A stretch of DNA of 64,000 nucleotides from Candidatus Methylomirabilota bacterium (GTDB taxonomy: Bacteria; Methylomirabilota; Methylomirabilia; Rokubacteriales; CSP1-6). The stretch lies in assembly GCA_035764725.1 (NCBI GenBank), contig DASTYT010000031.1, forward strand, positions 1-64,000, written 5' to 3'. The notes below the pieces were generated by a model. It worked only from the letters and a program-made list of their open reading frames with translations. It did no database searches and was not told the DNA's origin. The position numbers and the translations under genes were made by a program. Within the stretch, counting starts at the first letter, position 1. Every line of letters starts with the position of its first letter. Below are positions 25,197 through 33,315 of this stretch, in pieces.

Positions 25197-26623
25197 TGCC
25201 AGTCCTCCATCACGGTCTTGATGGTCAGCGCGAGCGGCCGACGCGCGACCCGACCCCATCCCAGGAAGCCCAGCCCTCCCGCCACGGCCAGTGCGAGCGC
25301 GGCCACGCCCAGGGCGGCGACCCACGCGGGTATCCACCACGCGAGGACGAAGACCCCCGCGACCACCAGCAGGATCGCGCCGATGAGGGCGGCGACGAGG
25401 GCCACCCCCAGCAGCGCGGCGCCCCCCAGCTCGGCCTTCACGTCCGCTTTGAGCTCCTCTCGCGCCAGCTCCACCTCCTTCTCGACCAGGAGTGAGCCAG
25501 TCTCCGCGATGCGCTTCACGAGCTGGGGCGTGGAGAGCAGACGGGGATTGCCGATCCATGCTTTGCGCGGCGGCGGGGGACGACGTACGGGGGCGTTCGG
25601 CACGGTAGCCTCCAGGATTTGACGCTCGCCCCGCAGCGCGCGCTCGAGCTGCAGGATCTCGCGATAGATGACTTGCCAGTCGTCGTAGGGAAGCGGCCGC
25701 CGCGCCATGTCCGCGGCGATCTCGTCGAGACGCCCGAGGAGGGCCCGCGACTCGACATGGGCGCGGGGGTCGACCCTCAGCGTGGCCCAGACCCGCTGGA
25801 CCTGCCGCTCGAGCTCCTGCGCGCCCGGCGAGGTGGTCTGGAACATGTCGGGATGGCCGGTGACCGTCTCCACGGTGAGCGCGTGGGCCCGCGCGGTGTC
25901 CGTCTCGGTGCCGCGCAGGAGCAGGGCGTTCGGGTAGAGCGCCGCCTCCAGCGCGTCGTTCCGGAAGTAGGCGGTCTTCTCCAGCACGTAGCCCTCGAAG
26001 GCGCCCCGCCCGAGACGAAGCAGGATGTGCGACGGCAGCGCCATCCACCAGGGAGCGGGCGCGGGCGCGACGTCGAAGCCGTGGCGGCGCAGCGCTCCCA
26101 GGACGAGGCTGGCCGCGGCGCCATAGCTCTCGGGTGTCGTCACCAGTGGCACGTGCACGTCGCGCCGGCCGCGAATCGCGGAGACGACGCGCAGCACCGG
26201 CACGGTGATGAGCAGCACCGCGAAGGCGCAGGCGAGACCGAGGGTGATGGGGAATCCGCGCAGGAGGCTCCTGAGCGTCGATGGGGGCCGGCCGTCCTTG
26301 GAGGCGCCCTGCAGGCGCACCGCGATCCCGACGCCGATGGGCACCAGCAACACGAGCGCGAGCCAGGCCAACCGGACCACGCCGCTCGGCACGCTGCGGG
26401 AAAGGGGGATGAAGCCGAGGACAAGCACGGCGAGGCGCGGAAACGCGACGCCGAGGAGTAGTACCGGCCAGGCGGCCGCGGCCGCCATCACCACCGAGAG
26501 CACGGTTTTCCGGACGCCGCTCACGCGGCCGAACAGCGCCACCACCGCCCAGTCGAACAGGGCGGAGAAGATCTTGCCCACGGACCGAGCCAGGAACGCG
26601 AAGATCGCCTGGAGAATCGCCAT
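25172..26623 (-). CDS. membrane protein with C-terminal holin-superfamily-III (Phage_holin_3_6) domain
   Basis: 483 aa. Residues 1-150 hold about four membrane helices (VVMAAAAAWPVLLLGVAFP, LAWLALVLLVPIGVGIAV, LACAFAVLLITVPVLRVV); 165-345 are soluble; 355-470 are the Actinobacterial Holin-X type pair of helices (LLVEKEVELAREELKADVKA, LGVALVAALIGAILLVVAG, AALGVAALALAVAGGLGFLGW). Stand-alone members of that last family are about 120 aa, so this is an N-terminally extended or fused form. Nothing suggests phage lysis; such proteins are chromosomal envelope proteins here. Overlaps the next gene. Confidence 0.75.
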   Translation of the reverse strand: MAILQAIFAFLARSVGKIFSALFDWAVVALFGRVSGVRKTVLSVVMAAAAAWPVLLLGVAFPRLAVLVLGFIPLSRSVPSGVVRLAWLALVLLVPIGVGIAVRLQGASKDGRPPSTLRSLLRGFPITLGLACAFAVLLITVPVLRVVSAIRGRRDVHVPLVTTPESYGAAASLVLGALRRHGFDVAPAPAPWWMALPSHILLRLGRGAFEGYVLEKTAYFRNDALEAALYPNALLLRGTETDTARAHALTVETVTGHPDMFQTTSPGAQELERQVQRVWATLRVDPRAHVESRALLGRLDEIAADMARRPLPYDDWQVIYREILQLERALRGERQILEATVPNAPVRRPPPPRKAWIGNPRLLSTPQLVKRIAETGSLLVEKEVELAREELKADVKAELGGAALLGVALVAALIGAILLVVAGVFVLAWWIPAWVAALGVAALALAVAGGLGFLGWGRVARRPLALTIKTVMEDWQWVKERMA

Positions 26624-26641
26624 GACCGGCCCCGCGCGCCG

Positions 26642-27661
26642 CTACTTCGAGCGGCCCCTTCGCGCGCGCGCCTTCTTGCGGTCGCTGCGCCCCGATGTGT
26701 TGATGGACTTCAGCGCGGGCAGGATCTCCTCCCCGTAGAACTCGAAGAAGCCCTTCTGGTCCCGGCCCACCTGATGCACGCAGATGTGGTCGTAGCCCGC
26801 GCGGGCATACTTGCGGATGGCCTCGAGGTGGCGCTCGGGATCCGGCCCGCAGGTGACGGACTCGGCCATCTGCTCCTCGGTCACCAACTCGGCGACCGCC
26901 TCGAAGTGCTCGGGCAACGGCAGCTCCCAGGAAAGGTTGCTCTCCATCGCGGAGGTCGGCCAGTGCTCCTTCGCGATCTTGCGGGCGGTGCTCTCATCCT
27001 TGGCCCAGCACACCGTCAGCTCGCCGTAGTGCGGCTTGCCCGCACCCCCTGCGCGGTCGAACGCGGACACGGTGGACGCCTCGGGATCGGTGCCGATCAT
27101 GCCGTCGCCGAGGCGCCCCGCGAGATCGGCGCTCTTCGGCCCACCGACGGCGACGTAGAGCGGCGGCGGCGAGTCGGGCAGGGTGTAGAGCCGCGCGTTC
27201 TCCACCGTGAAGTAGCGGCCGTGATGGCTCTGGTTCCCTCCCTTCCAGAGGAGGCGAATCACCTCGATCGCCTCTTCCAGCCGCTCCTGGCGGATCTCCG
27301 TCTCGGGCCAGCCCTCGCCGACCACGTGCTCGTTGAGGTTTTCCCCGGTGCCCACTCCCAGGAAGAAGCGCCCGGGCATGAGCGCAGCGCTGGTCGCCGC
27401 GGCCTGGGCGATGATCGCGGGATGGATGCGCATGGTCGGGCAGGTGACCGCGGTACCCACGACCAGACGCTGGGTCGCCTGGGCGATCGCCCCGATGACG
27501 CTCCACACGAAGGGACTCTGGCCCTGGCGGTCGATCCAGGGATGGTAGTGATCCGAGATGAGAGCGAAGCGGAACCCCGCGTCCTGCGCCATCTGGGCGT
27601 AGCGAACGAGATCGACGGGGCCGTGCTCCTCGCTCGAGAGCTTGTAGCCGAGGCTGATCAT
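26642..27661 (-). CDS. LLM-class F420-dependent oxidoreductase (TIGR03557-type)
   Basis: 339 aa luciferase-like TIM barrel. Start of the barrel matches F420-dependent glucose-6-phosphate dehydrogenase-like proteins: ISLGYKLSSEEHG, SDHYHPWIDRQGQSPFVW, FLGVGTGENLNEHVVG, LWKGGNQSHHGRYFTVENA. F420 rather than FMN is inferred from this subfamily; substrate unknown. C-terminus is a Lys/Arg-rich tail. ATG 27661 overlaps the upstream stop (ATGA). A soluble redox enzyme inside an operon of envelope proteins is unexpected. Confidence 0.85.
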   Translation of the reverse strand: MISLGYKLSSEEHGPVDLVRYAQMAQDAGFRFALISDHYHPWIDRQGQSPFVWSVIGAIAQATQRLVVGTAVTCPTMRIHPAIIAQAAATSAALMPGRFFLGVGTGENLNEHVVGEGWPETEIRQERLEEAIEVIRLLWKGGNQSHHGRYFTVENARLYTLPDSPPPLYVAVGGPKSADLAGRLGDGMIGTDPEASTVSAFDRAGGAGKPHYGELTVCWAKDESTARKIAKEHWPTSAMESNLSWELPLPEHFEAVAELVTEEQMAESVTCGPDPERHLEAIRKYARAGYDHICVHQVGRDQKGFFEFYGEEILPALKSINTSGRSDRKKARARRGRSK

Positions 27662-29520
27662 GACGGAACCTCCGTGCCGGCCCGCGCGACCGCGTGGGGG
27701 GTGGCGGGCTTGATATCGTCGGCGGGCAGAAGGCGGAGGATCTCGGTGCGCGCTTCCGCCAGAGAGATGGCCACGTCGTCGGCGCCCGTCGTCGCGAGAT
27801 CCGCCCGCATGTCCGAGGAATTGCCGGCGCCCCACCGCGCGGCGAGGATCGGCGTGTCCGGCTGCGACTGGCGCAGCCGCTTCACGAGGTGTCGCATCCG
27901 CCGCCGGCCGCCGTTCCCCACCGCGGCGACACAGACCAGCGCCGGCGGCGCCGCGTCCACCACCGCCATCGCCTCGCCGACGAGGCCGCCGGGGGGCGCG
28001 ATGTGCAGCGCGCAGCCGTCGCGGGCGAGCAGCCGGCCGAGCATGAGGAGGGCGAGTCCGTCCGCCTCGTCCCGCGCCGCGCAGCCGGCGATCTGGGTGA
28101 GGACCGGGGTGGGCGCATCCGCGGCGGCCTCTTCTTCCGACTTCCCGAGCGGCGCCTCCTCGATCAACTCGCGGATCATCTCGAGCATGTGGGCGTACTC
28201 TTCGCGCGTGAGCTGGTCGCTCTCGCGATCGAGGCGCGCCCGCGCGACGGCGGGTGCGACGATGGCGTCGAACACCTCCTCGAGGGACACGCGATGCGCG
28301 GTTTCGGCGATCACCGCCGCCGCCTCGCGCGCGTCGCCCGCGAGCAGTCGCTGATAGAAGGTGAGGCAGGGCTCGATCGGGGGGTCGTCGCTCATCAGCA
28401 CCTCGATGAACTCGAGCCCCGCGACAGCACGGGCACCGACGACCAGGCACACCGTGAGCGGGGTGGCGAGGGCGAGCCCGATTGGGCCCCACAGCCAGGT
28501 CCAGAACGCGGCGCCCACGAGCAGGGCGATGGCGGACACGCCCGCGCTCCGGCCGTAGAGCAAGGGCTCGATCACGAACGCCACCGTGAGCTCGGTGACG
28601 ACGAAGAGGCCGAGGATCAGCAGCGGCCGGGTCCAGCCGTCGAACACCGCGAGGCTCAGGACGAGGGGGACGAGGGCGGCGAGCCAGGGACCCACGTAGG
28701 GAAGGAAGCGTAGGACGGCGGCGAGCGAGCCGAGCGCCAGCGCGAAGGGCAGGCCGATCACCGCGAGCCCGATTCCGATGCCCAGCCCGAACGATCCATT
28801 GATGATCGACTGCGTCAGCAGGTAGCGGCTGATGCGGGTGCCCGCCTCGTCGAGCAGGCGCGTGGTGGCCGCCATGCGCTCGTAGCCGAAGAGGCGGATG
28901 ATGCGCCCGATCAGCTCGCGCTGCTGGATGAGCATGAAGATGACGAGGACGAGCACCATGAACGCCGTGGTCAGCGGGTGCACCACGTGGGGGAGCTGCC
29001 AGAGGGGGCTCGGCCGGGAGACGACGACGGGCACGGGCTTCTCGCCCTGGGGCCCCCCCTTGTCGATCTGCTTGAGAACGTCCTTGGCGGTGTTCTCGAC
29101 CTGCTCGAAGGTGCCCCCGTGCCGCATCTTCTGCAGGTCGTTGATCTTGCGGGTGATGGTCTGGCGGTACTTCGGCAGATCCTCGGCGAAGCTCGTGACC
29201 TGGCTCAGGAGTACCCAGCCTAGCCCGGTCGCGAGGGCGAGAGCGAGCGTCACGACCAGGATCACCGCGGGAATGCGGGGCAGTCGGGTGCGCTGCACCT
29301 GCGAGACCAGGGGACTCAGCAGGAATGTCCCCAGCATGGCCAGCGCGATCGGGATGAGCACGATGCGCGCCCAGTAGAGACACGCCACCCCCAGCGTGAT
29401 GCCCGCGAAGACGATGAAGCGATACAGCGCCTGCAGCGGCTCACCCGGCGGGCGCTCCGCCACGACGCGAGGACGGGTCAGCCGGGCCGCGCCGCCCACG
29501 CGCACCGCGCGCCCCTTCAC
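27658..29520 (-). CDS. AI-2E family permease with C-terminal B12-binding-like extension
   Basis: 620 aa. Residues 35-375 form a typical AI-2E (TqsA/PerM-like) permease of about eight helices (LYRFIVFAGITLGVACLYWA, PHVVHPLTTAFMVLVLVIFM, RFLPYVGPWLAALVPLVLSL). Residues 376-620 are cytoplasmic: a helical stretch (FYQRLLAGDAREAAAVIAE) and an alpha/beta region like the helical cap plus B12-binding fold (LALLMLGRLLARDGCALHI), but without the DxHxxG cobalamin motif. GTG 29520 is chosen because it overlaps the upstream stop (GTGA) and fits the family length. Transported substrate unknown. Confidence 0.85.
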   Translation of the reverse strand: MKGRAVRVGGAARLTRPRVVAERPPGEPLQALYRFIVFAGITLGVACLYWARIVLIPIALAMLGTFLLSPLVSQVQRTRLPRIPAVILVVTLALALATGLGWVLLSQVTSFAEDLPKYRQTITRKINDLQKMRHGGTFEQVENTAKDVLKQIDKGGPQGEKPVPVVVSRPSPLWQLPHVVHPLTTAFMVLVLVIFMLIQQRELIGRIIRLFGYERMAATTRLLDEAGTRISRYLLTQSIINGSFGLGIGIGLAVIGLPFALALGSLAAVLRFLPYVGPWLAALVPLVLSLAVFDGWTRPLLILGLFVVTELTVAFVIEPLLYGRSAGVSAIALLVGAAFWTWLWGPIGLALATPLTVCLVVGARAVAGLEFIEVLMSDDPPIEPCLTFYQRLLAGDAREAAAVIAETAHRVSLEEVFDAIVAPAVARARLDRESDQLTREEYAHMLEMIRELIEEAPLGKSEEEAAADAPTPVLTQIAGCAARDEADGLALLMLGRLLARDGCALHIAPPGGLVGEAMAVVDAAPPALVCVAAVGNGGRRRMRHLVKRLRQSQPDTPILAARWGAGNSSDMRADLATTGADDVAISLAEARTEILRLLPADDIKPATPHAVARAGTEVPS

Positions 29521-29795
29521 CGGAGTTGTGGCCGCGCGAGACCCGCGGTCGCGGCGCACACGGGAACCGCGTCGCGCGCGGCGGCGTGCCCGCGCGGGCT
29601 TCGGCAGACGGCGGCCTCCACCTGCCGCGTGTGCACCGGACGCAGCACGTCGGCCCGCGGGGCGCTGCGACGGGGCACCCCCCGAAGACCGACGCCGTGA
29701 GGCGTCGGCTCCGGGGTCACCACCGCGGCGAGGAGCATGAAGAGCGCGATGCTCACGATCACTTCCGCCTGGACCCGCTGTGCCGCGGACGGCAT
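29517..29795 (-). CDS. 92-aa small protein with N-terminal membrane helix
   Basis: Unrecognised. Residues 12-27 are hydrophobic (VIVSIALFMLLAAVV), followed by a Pro/Arg/His-rich tail with no clear domain. It begins six bases after the M48 peptidase stop and overlaps the permease start, so it fits the operon exactly; without it there would be a 280-nt gap. The low-complexity tail lowers certainty that the full length is coding. Confidence 0.55.
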   Translation of the reverse strand: MPSAAQRVQAEVIVSIALFMLLAAVVTPEPTPHGVGLRGVPRRSAPRADVLRPVHTRQVEAAVCRSPRGHAAARDAVPVCAATAGLARPQLR

Positions 29796-29803
29796 GGCCG
29801 TGA

Positions 29804-30499
29804 CTACTGGGTGTTGCGGCGCAGGGCCGCGATGCGATCATCGGTCGCCGGATGCGTGGCGAAGAAGCCGCCGCCGCCGGTCCCCTCGCTGTTGAGGAGC
29901 CACGTCAGCGTCTCCTCCATGACCTTGGGCGAATAGCCGGCGCGCTTGAGCAGCTCGGCGCCGTGCGCATCGGCCTGATACTCCTCGTTCCGCCCGTACG
30001 CGCGGGAGATCAACGTGCCCGCGACTGGTGCGATGGCGCCCGAGCCCGGGAAGATCTGGTCGAGGATCACCGTGCCGATGGCGAGGCCCGTTTCCAGGCG
30101 CTGCGCCTTCGCCACATGACCCAGGTCGTCGTGCGCTACCTCGTGGGCGAGCACGCCGGCCAGCTGCTGATCGTTGGCCTTGCTCAGGAGCCCCGTCGTC
30201 ACGATGTATTGTCCTTCGCCGGCGCTGCCCGCGTTGATGTGATCGTCGGCCACGATCCCGACCTTGATCTCGCTGAGGGGTCGCTTGTGGTCAGCGGCCT
30301 GGATGAGCGGCACCATCACCCGCTTGAGCCGCTCGGCCTGGGCGGGATCGATCTTCGCGGTAGCCGCGGGCGCCTTCGCGGTCGGGGGGCTGCTCGTGCC
30401 GCCGCCGGAGGACGGCGACGGGCTGGAGACGGGCGCCGCGCAGGCGGCGCCGAGCGTGAGCGCGGCCACGAATGCCGCGAGAGTTCCCAGTGTCTTCAT
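29804..30499 (-). CDS. M48-family metallopeptidase, lipoprotein
   Basis: 231 aa. Lipoprotein signal with lipobox LGAAC (Cys20), a Ser/Pro/Thr-rich spacer, then an M48 (Oma1/LoiP/YggG-like) domain: HEVAH zinc motif (119-123), third ligand Glu in NEEYQADAHGAELL, and the FFATHPATDDRI end motif. Such enzymes degrade misfolded outer-membrane or periplasmic proteins. ATG 30499 gives a normal signal peptide; a GTG at 30508 would overlap the BON stop. Second gene of the operon, next to a BON lipoprotein, which fits periplasmic quality control. Confidence 0.92.
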   Translation of the reverse strand: MKTLGTLAAFVAALTLGAACAAPVSSPSPSSGGGTSSPPTAKAPAATAKIDPAQAERLKRVMVPLIQAADHKRPLSEIKVGIVADDHINAGSAGEGQYIVTTGLLSKANDQQLAGVLAHEVAHDDLGHVAKAQRLETGLAIGTVILDQIFPGSGAIAPVAGTLISRAYGRNEEYQADAHGAELLKRAGYSPKVMEETLTWLLNSEGTGGGGFFATHPATDDRIAALRRNTQ

Positions 30500-30504
30500 G
30501 GCGT

Positions 30505-30837
30505 TCACCCGGTGACCTTGACGGACAGGTTATTGATGACGGCGTTCACGCCGCGGACGCTGGCGGCGATCGTGCCGGCCCGCTGCTTCAACTCCTCGCT
30601 CTCCACCACACCATTCAGATACACGGTGCGGAGCGTCGTGTTGACGTCGACCTTGGTCAGGGTCGAGATCTTCTCGGCGGCGAGCTTGGACTTGACCTCG
30701 GCGGTGATGGTCGCGTCGTCGATCTTCTCGCCCGTCGTCCTCCCGACGGTGCCGGCACTCGACGAACAGGCGGAGATCATGAGCGCGGCGAGCAGGACCA
30801 GGGACAGGGCCCTCAGATGTCCAGTGGCGATGCGCAT
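30505..30837 (-). CDS. BON-domain lipoprotein
   Basis: 110 aa. Lipoprotein signal with lipobox ISAC, then one BON domain (about 40-108; DATITAEVKSKLAAEK, LRTVYLNGVVESEELKQ, VNAVINNLSV). OsmY/DolP-like; DolP-type lipoproteins protect the outer membrane and often accompany M48 proteases. ATG 30837 is set by AGGAGA eight bases upstream. First gene of a seven-gene operon whose members overlap or lie within about 20 nt of each other. Confidence 0.9.
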   Translation of the reverse strand: MRIATGHLRALSLVLLAALMISACSSSAGTVGRTTGEKIDDATITAEVKSKLAAEKISTLTKVDVNTTLRTVYLNGVVESEELKQRAGTIAASVRGVNAVINNLSVKVTG

Positions 30838-30896
30838 AGCTATCTCTCCTGAATCTCCCTCGATGATGGTGAGAACCATCTCGCTCAGGAGAGGGG

Positions 30897-30912
30897 GGCA
30901 AGCCGTATGCCA
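30897..30912 (-). promoter_or_regulatory. sigma-54 promoter for the seven-gene BON/M48 operon
   Basis: Minus strand TGGCATACGGCTTGCC, GG-N10-GC spacing. Predicted start about 30886, 49 nt before the BON ATG. Confidence 0.88.
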
Positions 30913-31129
30913 GTCGGGTGTCGGGCGGCACGCCGCCGAGAAACAGCCGGAATCACAGGAGCCGGACCGTGAAACGGCGGCCAACGAGCGGGGGTGCGCG
31001 CGCGGCGAGCCCCTGGGTCAAATCGTTCCACTTCCGGTAGTCCTGACCCTGAGCGGCCCATCCGCGCGGAGAAACGCGTGAGCCCAGCACGAAAGATGAC
31101 ACGCAACTTTCGGCCGCATCGCTCGGTGC

Positions 31130-31145
31130 TGGCACGAATCCTGCC
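31130..31145 (+). promoter_or_regulatory. sigma-54 promoter for the PLD-family gene
   Basis: TGGCACGAATCCTGCC: perfect -24 element, -12 CTGCC, N10 spacing. Predicted start about 31156, 2 nt before ATG 31158, which has no Shine-Dalgarno: a third nearly leaderless case. Confidence 0.7.
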
Positions 31146-31157
31146 GTACAGAGCGCC

Positions 31158-32411
31158 ATGACCCGACTCCTGCGATCGGTCGCGGCGTCAGCATGCACGG
31201 TGCTGGTAATCCTCACGGCATGCGCGCACGTCCGGTCTCCGCTGCTGGTTCCCCAGCTGGCGATGAGCGATCCGGCGTTCGCCACGACGATGGAGGCGTA
31301 CACCAACTCCTCGCTCACCGCGGGCAACCGGGTGGAGGTGCTGCTCAACGGCGATCAGATCTTCCCGGCGCAGGTGGCGGCAATCCACTCCGCCCGCAAG
31401 TCCATCACCTACGCGCAGTACTTCTATGAGGACGGCCGGCCCGCGGTGCAGATCGTCAAGGCGATCAGCGAGCGCTGCCGCGCGGGCATCCGCGCCCGCG
31501 TGCTCCTCGACGCCTTCGGCAGCCTGAAGATGCCGCCGGAGCTCGTCCAGGAGCTCGAGCAGTCCGGCTGCTACGTGGCCCGTTTCCGGCCGCTGACCCC
31601 GTGGACGGCCGACAACGCCAACAACCGCAACCACCGCCGCATCCTCGTGGTGGACGCGCGCACCGGCTTCACCGGCGGCTCCGGCGCCAGCTCGAAGTGG
31701 ATGGGTGACGGACGGCAAAAGGGGCAGTGGCGCGAGACCGATATTCGCGTGGAGGGCCCCGCGGTGAACGATCTCCAGGGCGCTTTCGCCGAGAACTGGC
31801 TCGAGGCTACCGGGGAGATGCTGGGCGGCGACGCCTTCTTCGCGCCCCAGCCGGCGCGCGGGTCGGTGGTGGCGCAGGTGGTGCGCAGCTCGCCGGCCAA
31901 CGGCAGCGTCGCGATGTACAACATGTACCTGCTCGCGATCTCGTCCGCGCGCCGGAACATCTTCCTCACCAATCCGTACTTCCTCCCCGACGACCGGATG
32001 GCGAAAAGCCTCATCGAGGCGTGCGGTCGCGGGGTGCGGGTGGTGCTGTTGCTGCCGGGCGCGATCGACAACAACATCGTGCGCCAGGCGAGCCGCGCGG
32101 GCTTCGGGAAGCTCCTCGAGGCGGGCGCGGAGATCTACGAGTATCAGCCGGGTCTGCTCCACGCCAAGACCATGGCGGTAGACGGCGTCTGGGCCACGGT
32201 GGGCAGCGCCAACGTCGACAACCGCTCGTTCGCCCTCAACGAGGAGCTGAACGTGGCGCTCTACGACAGCGGGATGGCGGGGCGCCTCGAGAAGATCTTC
32301 CTCGAGGACGTGGCGCACTCGCGTCGCGTCGACGAGAAGCGATGGCGCGCGCGCGGGCCGGTCACGCGGCTGCTCGAGTGGCTCTCCATCCCGCTCCGCG
32401 AGCAGCTCTGA
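31158..32411 (+). CDS. cardiolipin-synthase-like phospholipase D family lipoprotein
   Basis: 417 aa. N-terminal lipoprotein-like signal (VLVILTACAH, Cys22), then two PLD half-domains. Second HKD motif is canonical: HAKTMAVD...GSANVDNRS (His335, Lys337, Asp342). First motif reads HRRILVVD (His159, Arg161, Asp166), so Lys is replaced by Arg; GFTGG follows. ClsB-like enzymes swap phospholipid head groups to make cardiolipin. The Lys-to-Arg change could reduce or alter activity, or may be normal for this subfamily. Ends six bases from the convergent SDR gene. Confidence 0.88.
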   Translation: MTRLLRSVAASACTVLVILTACAHVRSPLLVPQLAMSDPAFATTMEAYTNSSLTAGNRVEVLLNGDQIFPAQVAAIHSARKSITYAQYFYEDGRPAVQIVKAISERCRAGIRARVLLDAFGSLKMPPELVQELEQSGCYVARFRPLTPWTADNANNRNHRRILVVDARTGFTGGSGASSKWMGDGRQKGQWRETDIRVEGPAVNDLQGAFAENWLEATGEMLGGDAFFAPQPARGSVVAQVVRSSPANGSVAMYNMYLLAISSARRNIFLTNPYFLPDDRMAKSLIEACGRGVRVVLLLPGAIDNNIVRQASRAGFGKLLEAGAEIYEYQPGLLHAKTMAVDGVWATVGSANVDNRSFALNEELNVALYDSGMAGRLEKIFLEDVAHSRRVDEKRWRARGPVTRLLEWLSIPLREQL

Positions 32412-32417
32412 GGGCGG

Positions 32418-33212
32418 CTACACCGTCTCGTCGCCCGAGTTGGGCGAGGGCCCGCCGTCGATGAGCAGGGTCGCGCCGTTGATGAACGCCGCGGCGGGGG
32501 AGGCGAGGAACACGCAGGGGTAGGCGATCTCCTCCACCTTGCCCCAGCGGCCCATGCCCACCCGGCTCGCCACGCCGTCGTAGACCTTTTGGGCGTCGGG
32601 GTTGGTCTTGTGGAGCACGTCCAGATAGCCTTCCGTCTCCACCGGCCCGGGGGCGATGCAGTTGACGCGGATGCCCTTGCGACCCCACGCCATGCCGAGG
32701 GAGCGGGTGAAGTTGATGACGGCCGCCTTGGAGGCGCCGTAGTGCGACATCATGGATGAGCCGTAGACGCCGGCGATGGACGAGATGTTGATGATGACGC
32801 CGCCGCCCTGGGCCAGCATCTGCCGGCCCGCCCACTTGCAGCCGAAGAAGACGCCGTTGAGGTTGATGCCGACCACGGTGTTCCAGCCGTTGGCGGAGAT
32901 GTCCTCCACCTTGGCGCGGAAGGACGCGCCGGCATTGTTGACCATGATGTCGAGCTTCCCGAAGTCCTTGACCGTCTTCTCCACGAGCCCCTTCACCGCG
33001 TCTTCCTGACGCACGTCCACCGCCTGCGCGAAGGTACGGCGGCCGAGCTTCTTGATCTCGGCGGCGACCGGCTCGAGATTCTCGATCTTGCGACTGGCGA
33101 TGACCACGTCCGCGCCCGCCCGCGCATACTCCACGGCGATGGACTTGCCGATGCCCACGCCGCCGCCGGTGACGATGGCGACCTTGCCCTCCAGAGAAAA
33201 CGGCGACGTCAT
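32418..33212 (-). CDS. SDR-family NAD(P)-dependent oxidoreductase
   Basis: 264 aa classical short-chain dehydrogenase. Cofactor loop TGGGVGIGK (15-23), NNAG (92-95), catalytic Ser144/Ser145, Tyr158 and Lys162 (YGASK), and the C-terminal GATLLIDGG. FabG/glucose-dehydrogenase-like, substrate unknown. Monocistronic, upstream region carries a perfect palindrome at 33253-33273 that could be its operator. Convergent with the PLD gene. Confidence 0.93.
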   Translation of the reverse strand: MTSPFSLEGKVAIVTGGGVGIGKSIAVEYARAGADVVIASRKIENLEPVAAEIKKLGRRTFAQAVDVRQEDAVKGLVEKTVKDFGKLDIMVNNAGASFRAKVEDISANGWNTVVGINLNGVFFGCKWAGRQMLAQGGGVIINISSIAGVYGSSMMSHYGASKAAVINFTRSLGMAWGRKGIRVNCIAPGPVETEGYLDVLHKTNPDAQKVYDGVASRVGMGRWGKVEEIAYPCVFLASPAAAFINGATLLIDGGPSPNSGDETV

Positions 33213-33252
33213 ATAGGCCTCCCAGGATTGCCCCGACCGGTTAGACCACGGT

Positions 33253-33273
33253 CAACATGGCTTAGCCATGTTG
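33253..33273. promoter_or_regulatory. perfect palindrome upstream of the SDR gene
   Basis: CAACATGGC-TTA-GCCATGTTG, 9-bp arms, in an AT-richer 100-bp gap between the RluA stop (33316) and the SDR start (33212). No T-run follows on the minus strand, so an operator is more likely than a terminator. Position about 40 nt upstream of the SDR start. Confidence 0.55.
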
Positions 33274-33315
33274 ATGACAAATAAATGAAACAACCGAGCG
33301 CGCAGCCGAGCGCGA

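Larger units (their letters stand above)
30838..31157. other. divergent regulatory region with two sigma-54 promoters
   Basis: 320 bp between the leftward BON operon and the rightward PLD gene. Holds a perfect leftward sigma-54 site (30897-30912) and a rightward one (31130-31145), about 220 bp apart. The leftward leader carries a small hairpin GATGGT-GAGA-ACCATC (30864-30879). GGCGG-CACG-CCGCC in the middle is a short dyad. No ORF that I would accept. Confidence 0.7.

Noticed and set aside
25172..26623. Phage origin suggested by the holin-like domain
   Set aside because: No endolysin, phage structural genes, integrase or att repeats; the family is common on chromosomes.
33252..33315. Extension of an opposite-frame ORF into the RluA-SDR gap
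   Set aside because: Shadow frame of rluA; the gap is regulatory, with a palindrome.
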